From contig WFXX01000016.1 of NCBI GenBank assembly GCA_015490395.1, positions 1 to 8,737 of the forward strand: a stretch of DNA of 8,737 bases, in the 5' to 3' direction. Each line of letters opens with the position of its first letter. Within the stretch, counting starts at the first letter, position 1. This DNA comes from Gammaproteobacteria bacterium. GTDB lineage: Bacteria; Pseudomonadota; Gammaproteobacteria; DRLM01. Both the position numbers and the translations under genes were made by a program. This document shows positions 1 to 8,007 of the stretch, one piece after another. Below the pieces are notes generated by a model, which saw only the letters and a list, made by a program, of their open reading frames with translations, was not told where the DNA came from and did not search any database.

Positions 1-76
1 GGGATGGGGGGATGAGGGGAGCCGCCGCCCTGGCAATTCCTGTATCGGCCGCCGGGGGCAGGACTTGAGCCGGCCC

Positions 77-1489
77 TCAGGCGCCCCGGCGGGCATGGTC
101 CCCGGCCTGGGCCCCGCTAGAGGCGATGCGGCGGGCCAGCTCGGCGGCGTAGCCGGTATAGGTCGCGGGCGTGAGGGCGAGGAGCCGGGCCTTGGCCTCC
201 TCGGGGATGGGCAAGTCCTCCACGAAGGCCCGCAGGGTCTCGCGGTCCACCCGCCGGCCCCGGGTGAGGGCCTTGAGCCGCTCGTAGGGCTCCTCCACCC
301 CATGGCGGCGCATCACCGTCTGCACCGCCTCGGCCAGCACCTCCCAGGCCTCGTCGAGGTCCCGGCGCATGCGCTCGGGGTCGGCCTCCAGCTTGCCCAG
401 CCCCCGGAGGGCGGAGCGGCAGGCCAGCAGCACGTGGCCGAGGGCGGCGCCCAGGTTGCGCAGCACGGTGGAGTCGGAGAGGTCCCGCTGCCAGCGGGAG
501 ACGGGCAGCTTCTCCCCCAGGTGGGCCAGGAGGGCGTTGGCCAGGCCCAGGTTGCCCTCGGCGTTCTCGAAGTCAATGGGATTGACCTTGTGGGGCATGG
601 TGGAGGAGCCCACCTCGCCGGCCACCGCTCGCTGGCGGAAGTAGCCCAAGGCGACGTAGCCCCACAGGTCCCGGCACAGGTCCAGGAGCACGCAGCCGAA
701 GCGGCGTAGGGCGTCGCAGTAGGCGGCTAGGCCGTCGTGGGGCTCGATCTGCGTGGTGTAGGGGTTCCAGTCCAGATCCAGCCCGATGACGAAGTCGCGG
801 GCCAAGGCCTCCCAGTCCACCTCCGGGTAGGCCACCCGGTGGGCGTTGTAGTTGCCCACGGCGCCGTTCATCTTCCCCGGGATAGGCAGCGCGGCCAAGG
901 CCGCCCGGGCCCTCTGCAGGCGGTGGGCGAAGTTGGCCAGCTCCTTGCCCAGGGTGGTGGGGGAGGCGGGCTGGCCGTGGGTGCGCGAGAGCATGGGCAG
1001 CTCGGCGTAGCGGCCGGCCATCTCCTGCAGGGCCGAGACCAGCTCGTCCATGGCGGGCAGGAGGACCTGGCCGCGGGCCTCGCGCAGCATCAGGCCATAG
1101 GCCAGGTTGTTGACGTCCTCGGAGGTGCAGCCGAAGTGCACGAACTCCCTCACCCGGGCCAGCTCCGGATGGCCGGCCAGCCGCTCCTTGATGAAGTACT
1201 CCACCGCCTTGACGTCGTGCCGGGTGGTGGCCTCGATCTCCTTGACCCGCCGTGCCTCCTCCAGCCCGAAGCCGCTCACCAGACGCTCCAGGATCTCGCG
1301 GGCGTGAGGGCTGAAGGGGGGAACCTCGGGGATGCCGGGGTGCTCGGACAGGGCCTGCAGCCAGCGCACCTCCACCAGCACCCGGTGGCGGATGAGGCCG
1401 TGCTCGCTGAACAGGGGCCGCAAAGGTTCGGTGGCCTCGGCGTAGCGGCCGTCCAAGGGGGAAAGGGCGGTGAGGGGTTCGAGCGCCAT
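77..1489 (-). CDS. purB: Adenylosuccinate lyase PurB
   Basis: PurB acts twice in cytosolic purine synthesis: it releases fumarate from SAICAR to give AICAR, and from adenylosuccinate to give AMP. The 470-residue product aligns with E. coli PurB (456 residues) from its start (LTALSPLDGRY) to the C-terminal LTPATYTGYA. The fumarase/aspartase superfamily signature GSSTMPHKVNP is present. With the start chosen here, the catalytic serine falls at residue 295 and the catalytic histidine of RTHGQP at residue 171, the same numbers as in E. coli. That is why I prefer the ATG at 1489 to the in-frame ATG five codons upstream (1504), which has no visible ribosome site; a weak GAGA precedes the chosen start. 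It is the last gene of mnmA-hflD-purB, 37 bases after hflD, with no promoter seen between. About 15 extra C-terminal residues (ending DHARRGA) lack an obvious counterpart in E. coli. The function is secure. Confidence 0.97.
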   Translation of the reverse strand: MALEPLTALSPLDGRYAEATEPLRPLFSEHGLIRHRVLVEVRWLQALSEHPGIPEVPPFSPHAREILERLVSGFGLEEARRVKEIEATTRHDVKAVEYFIKERLAGHPELARVREFVHFGCTSEDVNNLAYGLMLREARGQVLLPAMDELVSALQEMAGRYAELPMLSRTHGQPASPTTLGKELANFAHRLQRARAALAALPIPGKMNGAVGNYNAHRVAYPEVDWEALARDFVIGLDLDWNPYTTQIEPHDGLAAYCDALRRFGCVLLDLCRDLWGYVALGYFRQRAVAGEVGSSTMPHKVNPIDFENAEGNLGLANALLAHLGEKLPVSRWQRDLSDSTVLRNLGAALGHVLLACRSALRGLGKLEADPERMRRDLDEAWEVLAEAVQTVMRRHGVEEPYERLKALTRGRRVDRETLRAFVEDLPIPEEAKARLLALTPATYTGYAAELARRIASSGAQAGDHARRGA

Positions 1490-1526
1490 GGCTTGTCTCG
1501 GCATGGATGGGATGGCGCGCCGGCGC

Positions 1527-2159
1527 TCAGGTGGCCGCCTCCCGGGCCAGCGCCTCGGCCTGGCGCAGGAGACGAGCGCGGCCGAAGAGGAGCTGCCAGC
1601 GGCTGCCGCCGCACTGGTGCCAGAGCACGGCCGAGCGGATGGCCGCCAGCAACAGGGCCCGGATGCTGTTGGCCACCTCGGGGCGGGCGAGCTGCTCGGG
1701 GGTGCCCTTGACCAGGATACGCGGCCCGAGGCTGCTGATGTGCTCCACGTAGCAGTCGGCCAGGGTGGCCACGATGTTCTCGTGGGTCACGGGAAAGTGT
1801 CGGCACTGGGCGCGAACCCGTTCCATGACCTGGCGGATGGCGGCCAGCCGCTCGGGGTCGCGGCGCAAGCGCCGCTCCAGGTGCAGCACCGCGGCCGTGT
1901 AGCGCAGCAGCTCCGGATCCTGGACGCGCCCCTCCAGGGCCTCGCGCAGCCGGCGCAGGCCGAGGCTGACACCCGTCGGGCCCCCGTAGACGGCTTCCAC
2001 GTCGGGAGGGTCGGTCTCCAGGAGGCTGCCCAGGCTGGCGGCCATGGCCCCCTCGGGGGCGCTGCCGGTGCGGGCCACCTCCTGCACCAGGGTGAGGGCC
2101 TGGAGGAGACCGGCCAGAGCCAAGGCCCGACCTCGATCGCTGCGGGCTGGGGCGCTCAT
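1527..2159 (-). CDS. hflD: High frequency lysogenization protein HflD homologue
   Basis: The 210-residue product matches the HflD family (E. coli 213 residues). In E. coli HflD is a peripheral inner-membrane protein that binds phage lambda CII and lowers lysogeny; its normal cellular job is unclear. Conserved family blocks are visible: VYGG near residues 57-60, ISSLGPRILVKGTPE near 141-155, and the C-terminal AVLWHQCGGSRWQLLFGR near 178-194. The protein appears helical and has no signal peptide or clear membrane segment. The ATG start overlaps the mnmA stop as ATGA, so translation is probably coupled to mnmA. A GGAG lies only two bases before the start and another about 14 bases upstream. A longer open frame extends upstream to 2384 inside mnmA, but the family homology begins at this ATG. 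Linkage mnmA-hflD-purB is the same as in E. coli. The family assignment is firm; the function is known only from E. coli. Confidence 0.93.
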   Translation of the reverse strand: MSAPARSDRGRALALAGLLQALTLVQEVARTGSAPEGAMAASLGSLLETDPPDVEAVYGGPTGVSLGLRRLREALEGRVQDPELLRYTAAVLHLERRLRRDPERLAAIRQVMERVRAQCRHFPVTHENIVATLADCYVEHISSLGPRILVKGTPEQLARPEVANSIRALLLAAIRSAVLWHQCGGSRWQLLFGRARLLRQAEALAREAAT

Positions 2160-3343
2160 CGCTCCACGCCCGTCTCCGGACAGGGCTGCCACGATCCAGC
2201 CAAGGTGCGCACCCGGGCGATGGGGCCACCGCCCAGGCATTCCTCCCCCTGGTACAGCACCACCGCCTGACCGGGGGTCACGGCCCGTTGGGGCTCCCGG
2301 AAGCGCACCCGCCAGCGCCCGCCGCCCAGGGGCTCGGCCAGGCAGGGCTGCTCGGGCTGCCGGTAGCGCACCTTGGCCGCGCAAGACAGGGGGGCCGCCG
2401 GAGCCACCCCCCGAATCCAGTGCATGGCGTCCACCTCCAGCTCCCGGCTGAGCATCAAGGGGTGGTCTGGATCCTGGACCACCACCAGGGCGTTCTCCTC
2501 CGGCAGCTTGGCGGCCACGTACCAGGGCCCGCCCGGGCTTGCCCCGGGCACGCCGCCCAGGCCCAGCCCCCGCCGCTGGCCCAGGGTGTAGCAGGCCAGC
2601 CCTCGATGCCGCCCCAGCACCCGCCCTTCCGGGGTGCGGATCTCCCCCGGCTCCAGAGGCAGGTGCCGGGCGATGAAGCGGGCGAAGGGACGCTCACCGA
2701 TGAAGCAGATCCCGGTGCTGTCCGGCCGCTGCGCGTTGGGCAGCCCGACCTCGAGCGCCAAGCGGCGCACCTCCCGCTTGGTCAGCTCCCCCACGGGGAA
2801 GAGGAGGCGAGGGAGCTGCTCCTGGCCCAAGATGTAAAGGAAATAGCTCTGGTCCTTGGCCGGGTCGGCCCCCTTGAGCAGCCGCCAGCGCCCCCCCTGC
2901 CGGCGGATACGGGCGTAATGGCCCGTGGCCACCCGCTCGGCCCCCAGCGCCAGGGCCCGCTCCAGGAAGAGCCGGAACTTGACCTCCCGGTTGCACAGGA
3001 CGTCGGGGTTGGGGGTAAGCCCCGCGCGCAGCCCCTCCAGGAAGGGACCGAAGACCCGCTCCCGGTAGGCCGCGCTGAAGTCGGCCGTCTCCAGCGCCAG
3101 CCCCAGGTGCTCGGCCGCCGCGGCCGCCGAGCGGGCATCCTCCAGAGCGGTGCAGGGGAACTCGGGGTCCTCCTCCACCCAGTTGCGCATGAACAGCCCT
3201 CGCACCCGCGCGCCCCGGCGGCTCAGGAGCAGGGCGCTCACCGCCGAGTCCACGCCCCCGGACAGGCCCACCACCACCGGCAGGCCGGCGAGCGCCTCGG
3301 CAGAGGAGCCGAGAGGAGCTGCGTGCGCGGCCGGGACGGGCAT
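2156..3343 (-). CDS. mnmA: tRNA-specific 2-thiouridylase MnmA
   Basis: MnmA makes 2-thiouridine at wobble position U34 of the Lys, Glu and Gln tRNAs. It adenylates U34 and transfers sulfur relayed from IscS and the Tus proteins. The 395-residue product (E. coli 368) has the ATP-pyrophosphatase P-loop SGGVDS at 28-33. The two sulfur-transfer cysteines are C117 in NPDVLCNREVKF and C213 in DSTGICFIGERPF. Other family blocks are ATGHY near 140-143, KDQSYFLY near 163-170 and YTLGQRRGLGLGG near 252-264. The C-terminal beta-barrel domain ends near AVTPGQAVVLYQGEECLGGG. The start ATG at 3343 has a good GGAGGT nine bases upstream and gives a low-complexity N-terminal extension of about 20 residues over E. 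coli. The frame stays open upstream to 5326, but that part lies opposite icd and clpS and is not homologous. It heads the operon with hflD and purB and is divergent from icd. Confidence 0.97.
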   Translation of the reverse strand: MPVPAAHAAPLGSSAEALAGLPVVVGLSGGVDSAVSALLLSRRGARVRGLFMRNWVEEDPEFPCTALEDARSAAAAAEHLGLALETADFSAAYRERVFGPFLEGLRAGLTPNPDVLCNREVKFRLFLERALALGAERVATGHYARIRRQGGRWRLLKGADPAKDQSYFLYILGQEQLPRLLFPVGELTKREVRRLALEVGLPNAQRPDSTGICFIGERPFARFIARHLPLEPGEIRTPEGRVLGRHRGLACYTLGQRRGLGLGGVPGASPGGPWYVAAKLPEENALVVVQDPDHPLMLSRELEVDAMHWIRGVAPAAPLSCAAKVRYRQPEQPCLAEPLGGGRWRVRFREPQRAVTPGQAVVLYQGEECLGGGPIARVRTLAGSWQPCPETGVER

Positions 3344-3352
3344 CGTCTGGGA

Positions 3353-3358
3353 ACCTCC
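3353..3358 (-). promoter_or_regulatory. Ribosome binding site of mnmA
   Basis: On the minus strand GGAGGT lies nine bases before the ATG at 3343. It decides the mnmA start within a very long open frame. A nearby ATG at 3360 is out of frame and overlaps this site, so it is not the start. Confidence 0.7.
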
Positions 3359-3395
3359 ATGCGTTGGGAGCGGGCCCGAGGCCCGGAAGCAAATC

Positions 3396-3401
3396 ATTCT
3401 A
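3396..3401 (-). promoter_or_regulatory. Possible -10 element of the mnmA-hflD-purB operon
   Basis: On the minus strand TAGAAT, preceded by CAGG, sits about 53 bases upstream of the mnmA ATG in an unusually AT-rich patch (AAATCATTCTA on the plus strand). It differs from TATAAT at one base. I see no good -35 hexamer 16-18 bases upstream. The location and outward orientation fit a sigma-70-type promoter for the operon, but this is a sequence-only prediction. Confidence 0.45.
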
Positions 3402-3435
3402 CCTGGCCCGTCCCGGGCGCCGCCACGCTTCTGTC

Positions 3436-3444
3436 TGGTAGAAT
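3436..3444 (+). promoter_or_regulatory. Possible extended -10 promoter of icd
   Basis: TGGTAGAAT on the plus strand is an extended -10 element (TGn followed by TAGAAT) located 34 bases before the icd ATG. A recognisable -35 box is missing, which extended -10 promoters tolerate. Transcription would start near 3451 and leave a leader of about 28 bases containing the ribosome site. It faces away from the similar TAGAAT used for mnmA, so the two polymerase footprints would overlap. Confidence 0.5.
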
Positions 3445-3467
3445 CCGCGCCTTTCCGGTGGCGCAGC

Positions 3468-3474
3468 AGGAGGT
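3468..3474 (+). promoter_or_regulatory. Ribosome binding site of icd
   Basis: AGGAGGT lies four bases before the ATG at 3479 and is a near-perfect Shine-Dalgarno sequence. It fixes the icd start, because the same frame is open for more than 1 kb upstream, opposite mnmA. Confidence 0.8.
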
Positions 3475-3478
3475 CTGC

Positions 3479-4741
3479 ATGAGCTATCGGCACATCCGCA
3501 TCCCGGTGGGGGGCGAGCCCATCGTGAGCGGCGAGGAGGGACTGCGGGTGCCCCCGCGCCCGGTGATCCCCTTCATCGAGGGCGACGGCATCGGCGTGGA
3601 CATCACGCCGGTGATGCGGCGAGTGGTGGACGCAGCGGTGGAGCGGGCCTACGGCAGGGAGCGCTCCCTGGCCTGGATGGAGGTGTACGCGGGCGAGAAG
3701 GCCACACGGCTCTACGGCCCGGAGACCTGGCTCCCGGAGGAGACCATCGATGCCTTCCGCCGCTTCCGGGTGGGCATCAAGGGGCCCCTGACCACCCCCG
3801 TGGGCGGCGGGATCCGGTCCCTGAACGTCACCTTGCGCCAGGAGCTGGATCTCTATGTCTGCCTGCGCCCGGTGCGCTACTTCGAGGGCACCCCCAGCCC
3901 CGTGCGCCATCCGGAGCGGGTGGACATGGTCATCTTCCGGGAGAACTCGGAGGACATCTATGCCGGCATCGAGTGGCCGGCGGGCTCGCCGGAGGCCCAG
4001 CGCCTCATCGCCTTCCTGGAGGAGGAGCTGGGGGTGCCGGCCGGCAGGATCCGCTGGCCGCAGGGCACCGGCATAGGGGTCAAGCCGGTCTCCCGGGAGG
4101 GCACCCGGCGCCTGGTGCGACGCGCCATCCAGCACGCCATCGACCAGGATCGGACCTCGGTGACCTTGGTGCATAAGGGCAACATCATGAAGTTCACCGA
4201 GGGTGCCTTCAAGCAGTGGGGCTACGAGCTGGCCCGGGAGGAGTTCGGGGCCGAGCTCCTGGACGGCGGTCCCTGGCTGCGCCTGCGCAACCCCCGCACC
4301 GGGCGCGAGATCGTGGTCAAGGACGTCATCGCGGACGCCTTCCTCCAGGAGGCCCTCCTGCGCCCGGAGTCCTTCGACGTCATCGCCACCCTGAACCTCA
4401 ACGGCGACTACATCTCCGACGCCCTGGCGGCGCAGGTGGGGGGCATCGGCATCGCCCCCGGCGCCAACCTCTCGGACACCGTGGCCCTGTTCGAGGCCAC
4501 CCACGGCACCGCCCCCAAGCATGCCGGCAAGGACGTGGCCAACCCCAGCTCCCTCATCCTCTCGGCGGAGATGATGCTCCGCCACCTGGGTTGGGCGGAG
4601 GCCGCTGACCGGCTGCTGCGGGGGTTGGCCGGGGCCATCGCTGCTGGCCGGGTCACCCAGGACCTGGCCCGGCATCGGCCGGGGGTCCGAGCCTTGTCCT
4701 GCTCGGCCTTCGGCGAGGCGGTGGTGGAGGCCATGGGCTGA
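3479..4741 (+). CDS. icd: Isocitrate dehydrogenase Icd, probably NADP-dependent
   Basis: Icd oxidatively decarboxylates isocitrate to 2-oxoglutarate in the TCA cycle. The 420-residue product aligns along its whole length with E. coli Icd (416). Isocitrate-binding residues are all present: S114, N116 and R120 in GGGIRSLNVTLRQ, then R130, R154 and Y161. The catalytic lysine is in VHKGNIMKF (K233), and the metal-binding aspartates are D286, D310 and D314. S114 corresponds to E. coli S113, the serine phosphorylated by AceK, so that control is possible if aceK exists elsewhere. In the cofactor pocket the basic residues that read the NADP 2'-phosphate are kept: R295, K347 and R398 (E. coli R292, K344, R395). 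The two E. coli tyrosines are replaced by H348 and Q394, and V351 by A354. NADP use is therefore likely but not certain. It is divergent from mnmA, with an excellent ribosome site. The clpS-clpA genes follow in the same direction after a 273-base gap. Confidence 0.97.
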   Translation: MSYRHIRIPVGGEPIVSGEEGLRVPPRPVIPFIEGDGIGVDITPVMRRVVDAAVERAYGRERSLAWMEVYAGEKATRLYGPETWLPEETIDAFRRFRVGIKGPLTTPVGGGIRSLNVTLRQELDLYVCLRPVRYFEGTPSPVRHPERVDMVIFRENSEDIYAGIEWPAGSPEAQRLIAFLEEELGVPAGRIRWPQGTGIGVKPVSREGTRRLVRRAIQHAIDQDRTSVTLVHKGNIMKFTEGAFKQWGYELAREEFGAELLDGGPWLRLRNPRTGREIVVKDVIADAFLQEALLRPESFDVIATLNLNGDYISDALAAQVGGIGIAPGANLSDTVALFEATHGTAPKHAGKDVANPSSLILSAEMMLRHLGWAEAADRLLRGLAGAIAAGRVTQDLARHRPGVRALSCSAFGEAVVEAMG

Positions 4742-4803
4742 TCGTTCCTCCTTTCCACCAAGAAAGACAAGGGATCTCTCTGGAGGCTGTCGCTTCCCTG
4801 CGG

Positions 4804-4809
4804 TATAGT
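4804..4809 (+). promoter_or_regulatory. Possible -10 element for clpS-clpA
   Basis: TATAGT differs from the TATAAT consensus at one base and is among the few AT-rich hexamers in this gap. The matching -35 region (around CTGGAG at 4780-4785) is poor. A start near 4816 would place the first base of the transcript at the foot of the GGTCCGG/CCGGACC stem and give clpS a leader of about 200 bases. Prediction only. Confidence 0.35.
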
Positions 4810-4814
4810 GGAAG

Positions 4815-4906
4815 GGTCCGGCACCGCAGGTGCGGGGGTGTCCGTGCGGCGGTCCCTCCGGACCTGACGCCCCCCGCGTCTGCGCCGGGGCCCACGCGGC
4901 GTGCCC
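4815..4906 (+). other. Cluster of GC-rich stem-loops in the putative clpS leader
   Basis: Three stems lie almost end to end. The first is closed by a perfect 7-base pair GGTCCGG (4815-4821) with CCGGACC (4858-4864), enclosing a small CACC-GCA-GGTG hairpin. The second is GACGC-CCCCC-GCGTC (4866-4880), a perfect five-base stem with a five-C loop. The third pairs CACG (4893-4896) with CGTG (4900-4903), extended by GGG with CCC across a two-base bulge (4888-4906), and is followed by AAAA. I recognise no known riboswitch. Short stems arise often by chance in DNA this GC-rich, so the structured RNA is inferred, not shown. Confidence 0.35.
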
Positions 4907-5014
4907 AAAACTTGCATGCAGGGCTCGTGCCGGCGGCGGCCTGCCGTCGTCCTGTCGAGGCTGGATCTCGAAGGTATGGAGTGAAGGAGCTCGAGGAGAC
5001 AGACGCGATCGGCC

Positions 5015-5356
5015 ATGGGGATGATCACGCCGTGGAACGGGGCGCCGGGGGATGCCGACCAGGGCGCCGGCGCCGAGGTGCAGGAGGCGCGGCCCAAGCT
5101 CCAGGAGCCGCCCCTGTACAAGGTGATCCTGCTGAACGACGACTTCACGCCGATGGACTTCGTGGTGGAGGTGCTGGAGCGCTTCTTCCGCATGGACCGT
5201 GCCACCGCCACCCGGATCATGCTGCATGTGCATACCCGGGGCATGGGGGTCTGCGGGGTCTTCACGCGGGACGTGGCCGAGACCAAGGTGGATCAGGTCA
5301 ACCGCTATGCCCGCTCCCATCAGCACCCTTTGCTCTGCGTGATGGAAAAGGCGTAA
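5015..5356 (+). CDS. clpS: ClpS adaptor of the ClpAP protease
   Basis: ClpS binds proteins whose N-terminal residue is Leu, Phe, Tyr or Trp and hands them to ClpA, the reading step of the bacterial N-degron pathway. The 113-residue product (E. coli 106) has a variable N-terminal tail of about 33 residues, needed in E. coli for delivery, followed by the conserved core. The pocket motif is NDDFTPM (41-47). N41, D42 and H73 match the E. coli ligand-binding N34, D35 and H66, and M47 matches the gatekeeper M40. CGVFTRDVAETK and the C-terminal HPLLCVMEKA are also typical. The start is the most upstream in-frame ATG; a stop lies 30 bases before it, and another ATG follows two codons later. No ribosome site is well placed: the nearest GGAG is about 16 bases away. 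clpA starts 35 bases downstream, so the two are probably cotranscribed. Confidence 0.96.
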   Translation: MGMITPWNGAPGDADQGAGAEVQEARPKLQEPPLYKVILLNDDFTPMDFVVEVLERFFRMDRATATRIMLHVHTRGMGVCGVFTRDVAETKVDQVNRYARSHQHPLLCVMEKA

Positions 5357-5358
5357 GA

Positions 5359-5373
5359 TGAGGTGAAACCTCA
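5359..5373 (+). other. Perfect small hairpin between clpS and clpA
   Basis: TGAGGT-GAA-ACCTCA is a perfect six-base-pair stem with a three-base loop, starting three bases after the clpS stop. Its 3' arm contains CCTC (5369-5372), which could instead pair with GAGG (5381-5384), the clpA ribosome site. The two pairings exclude each other, so the hairpin could keep the clpA start open. No T-run follows, so it is not a terminator. The regulatory role is inference. Confidence 0.4.
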
Positions 5374-5380
5374 GGTCCGC

Positions 5381-5384
5381 GAGG
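5381..5384 (+). promoter_or_regulatory. Ribosome binding site of clpA
   Basis: GAGG lies seven bases before the clpA ATG at 5392, a normal spacing. It supports the chosen start and overlaps the alternative pairing with CCTC at 5369-5372. Confidence 0.6.
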
Positions 5385-5391
5385 CAAGACC

Positions 5392-7648
<2,257 letters not shown>

Positions 7649-7659
<11 letters not shown>

Positions 7660-7686
7660 GCCTCGGCCACCCTCTCATCTTTTCTT
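7649..7686 (+). terminator. Possible clpA terminator overlapping the stop codon
   Basis: CCGAGGC-CTGA-GCCTCGG (7649-7666) is a perfect seven-base-pair hairpin whose loop contains the clpA TGA. A T-rich tract (TCTTTTCTT, 7678-7686) follows after 11 bases. The gap between stem and T-run is longer than in a standard intrinsic terminator, so it may instead be a 3'-end stabilising stem. Its place at the end of a convergent gene supports a termination role. Confidence 0.45.
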
Positions 7687-7705
7687 CGTGTGCCTTTCCG
7701 TGCTG

Positions 7706-7726
7706 GCCCGGGTGGGACCCACGGGC
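7706..7726 (-). terminator. Bulged hairpin downstream of infA, possible 3'-end structure
   Basis: Between the convergent clpA and infA genes, GCCC and GGGC flank an inner GTGGG/CCCAC palindrome, with a two-base bulge. In the infA direction it lies about 10 bases after the TGA. No T-tract follows on either strand, so classical intrinsic termination is not supported. It could protect the mRNA end or slow polymerase. E. coli has the serW tRNA gene in this gap; no tRNA is seen here. Confidence 0.3.
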
Positions 7727-7736
7727 GCCCCCGCTG

Positions 7737-7955
7737 TCAGCGAGCCCGGTAGACGATGCGGCCCTTGGTGAGATCGTAGGGGGTGAGCTGGACGGTCACC
7801 CGGTCCCCCGTGAGGATGCGGATGTAGTGCTTGCGCATCTTGCCGGAGATGTGGGCGGTGACCACGTGCCCGTTGTCCAGCTTGACGCGGAACATGGTGT
7901 TGGGGAGGGTCTCGATGACCGTCCCCTCCATCTCGATGTGGTCTTCCTTCGGCAT
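7737..7955 (-). CDS. infA: Translation initiation factor IF-1
   Basis: IF-1 binds the ribosomal A site on the 30S subunit during initiation and helps IF-2 and IF-3 select the start codon. The product has 72 residues, the same as E. coli, and is nearly identical to it. Recognisable blocks include the KEDxIEMxGTVxETLPNTMFRV N-terminus, the central NGHVVTAHISGKMRK, and YIRILTGDRVTVQLTPYDL. The protein is a single S1-type OB fold. The ATG is fixed by the conserved length. An AGGAGG lies at 7970-7975, but 14 bases from the start, longer than the usual 5-9. It is separated from bpt upstream by 52 bases and converges on clpA. The clpA-infA neighbourhood is shared with E. coli and Pseudomonas. Confidence 0.98.
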   Translation of the reverse strand: MPKEDHIEMEGTVIETLPNTMFRVKLDNGHVVTAHISGKMRKHYIRILTGDRVTVQLTPYDLTKGRIVYRAR

Positions 7956-7969
7956 GGGGCGCTCGGGGT

Positions 7970-7975
7970 CCTCCT
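7970..7975 (-). promoter_or_regulatory. Distant ribosome binding site of infA
   Basis: AGGAGG on the minus strand is a perfect Shine-Dalgarno core but ends 14 bases before the infA ATG. The conserved IF-1 length leaves no nearer start, so either the long spacing is tolerated or initiation relies on other features. Confidence 0.45.
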
Positions 7976-8007
7976 GCTCGGTCGCTGAACGAAGGCGCTA
8001 GTTTGCC

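Larger units (their letters stand above)
4742..5014 (+). other. Gene-free stretch between icd and clpS
   Basis: I find no credible protein gene here on either strand. The short open frames that cross it are biased, low-complexity and unlike any family I know. It begins with a weak CTTTC/GAAAG hairpin (4751-4766) without a T-run, so no clear icd terminator is visible. A possible promoter follows at 4804, then closely spaced GC-rich stems (4815-4906), an 8-base palindrome TGCATGCA (4913-4920) and a TCGAG/CTCGA hairpin (4955-4971). A two-codon ATG-GAG-TGA lies at 4976-4984 and is probably chance. In Pseudomonas the cold-shock-like gene cspD occupies this position; no trace of its conserved KGFGFI-type motif is seen here. 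Confidence 0.6.

Noticed and set aside
1..76. A terminator or gene fragment downstream of purB
   Set aside because: Only loose GC-rich pairing (GGCCG with CGGCC, 19-base loop) without a T-run, and no coding frame that can be recognised in so short a stretch.
737..1711. Plus-strand open frame opposite purB and part of hflD
   Set aside because: It crosses two real genes antisense, has no recognisable domain, and has a Gly/Val/Gln-rich shadow composition.
2288..3478. An open frame in phase with icd, extending it upstream by about 400 codons
   Set aside because: The extension is antisense to mnmA and not homologous to anything. AGGAGGT immediately before 3479 and the E. coli alignment fix the real start.
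4742..5014. A hidden or decayed cspD gene between icd and clpS
   Set aside because: Visible frames on both strands lack the cold-shock RNA-binding motifs and the expected length, so no remnant can be supported.
3344..5326. A very long minus-strand open frame continuing upstream of mnmA, opposite icd and clpS
   Set aside because: Its translation is low-complexity and unlike any family, and it lies antisense to two clear conserved genes. Such frames are expected from strong G/C bias at third codon positions.
7660..7736. A tRNA-Ser gene between clpA and infA, as in E. coli
   Set aside because: The gap is only 77 bases, mostly taken up by hairpins and a T-rich run. There is no cloverleaf or GGTTCGA-type T-loop.
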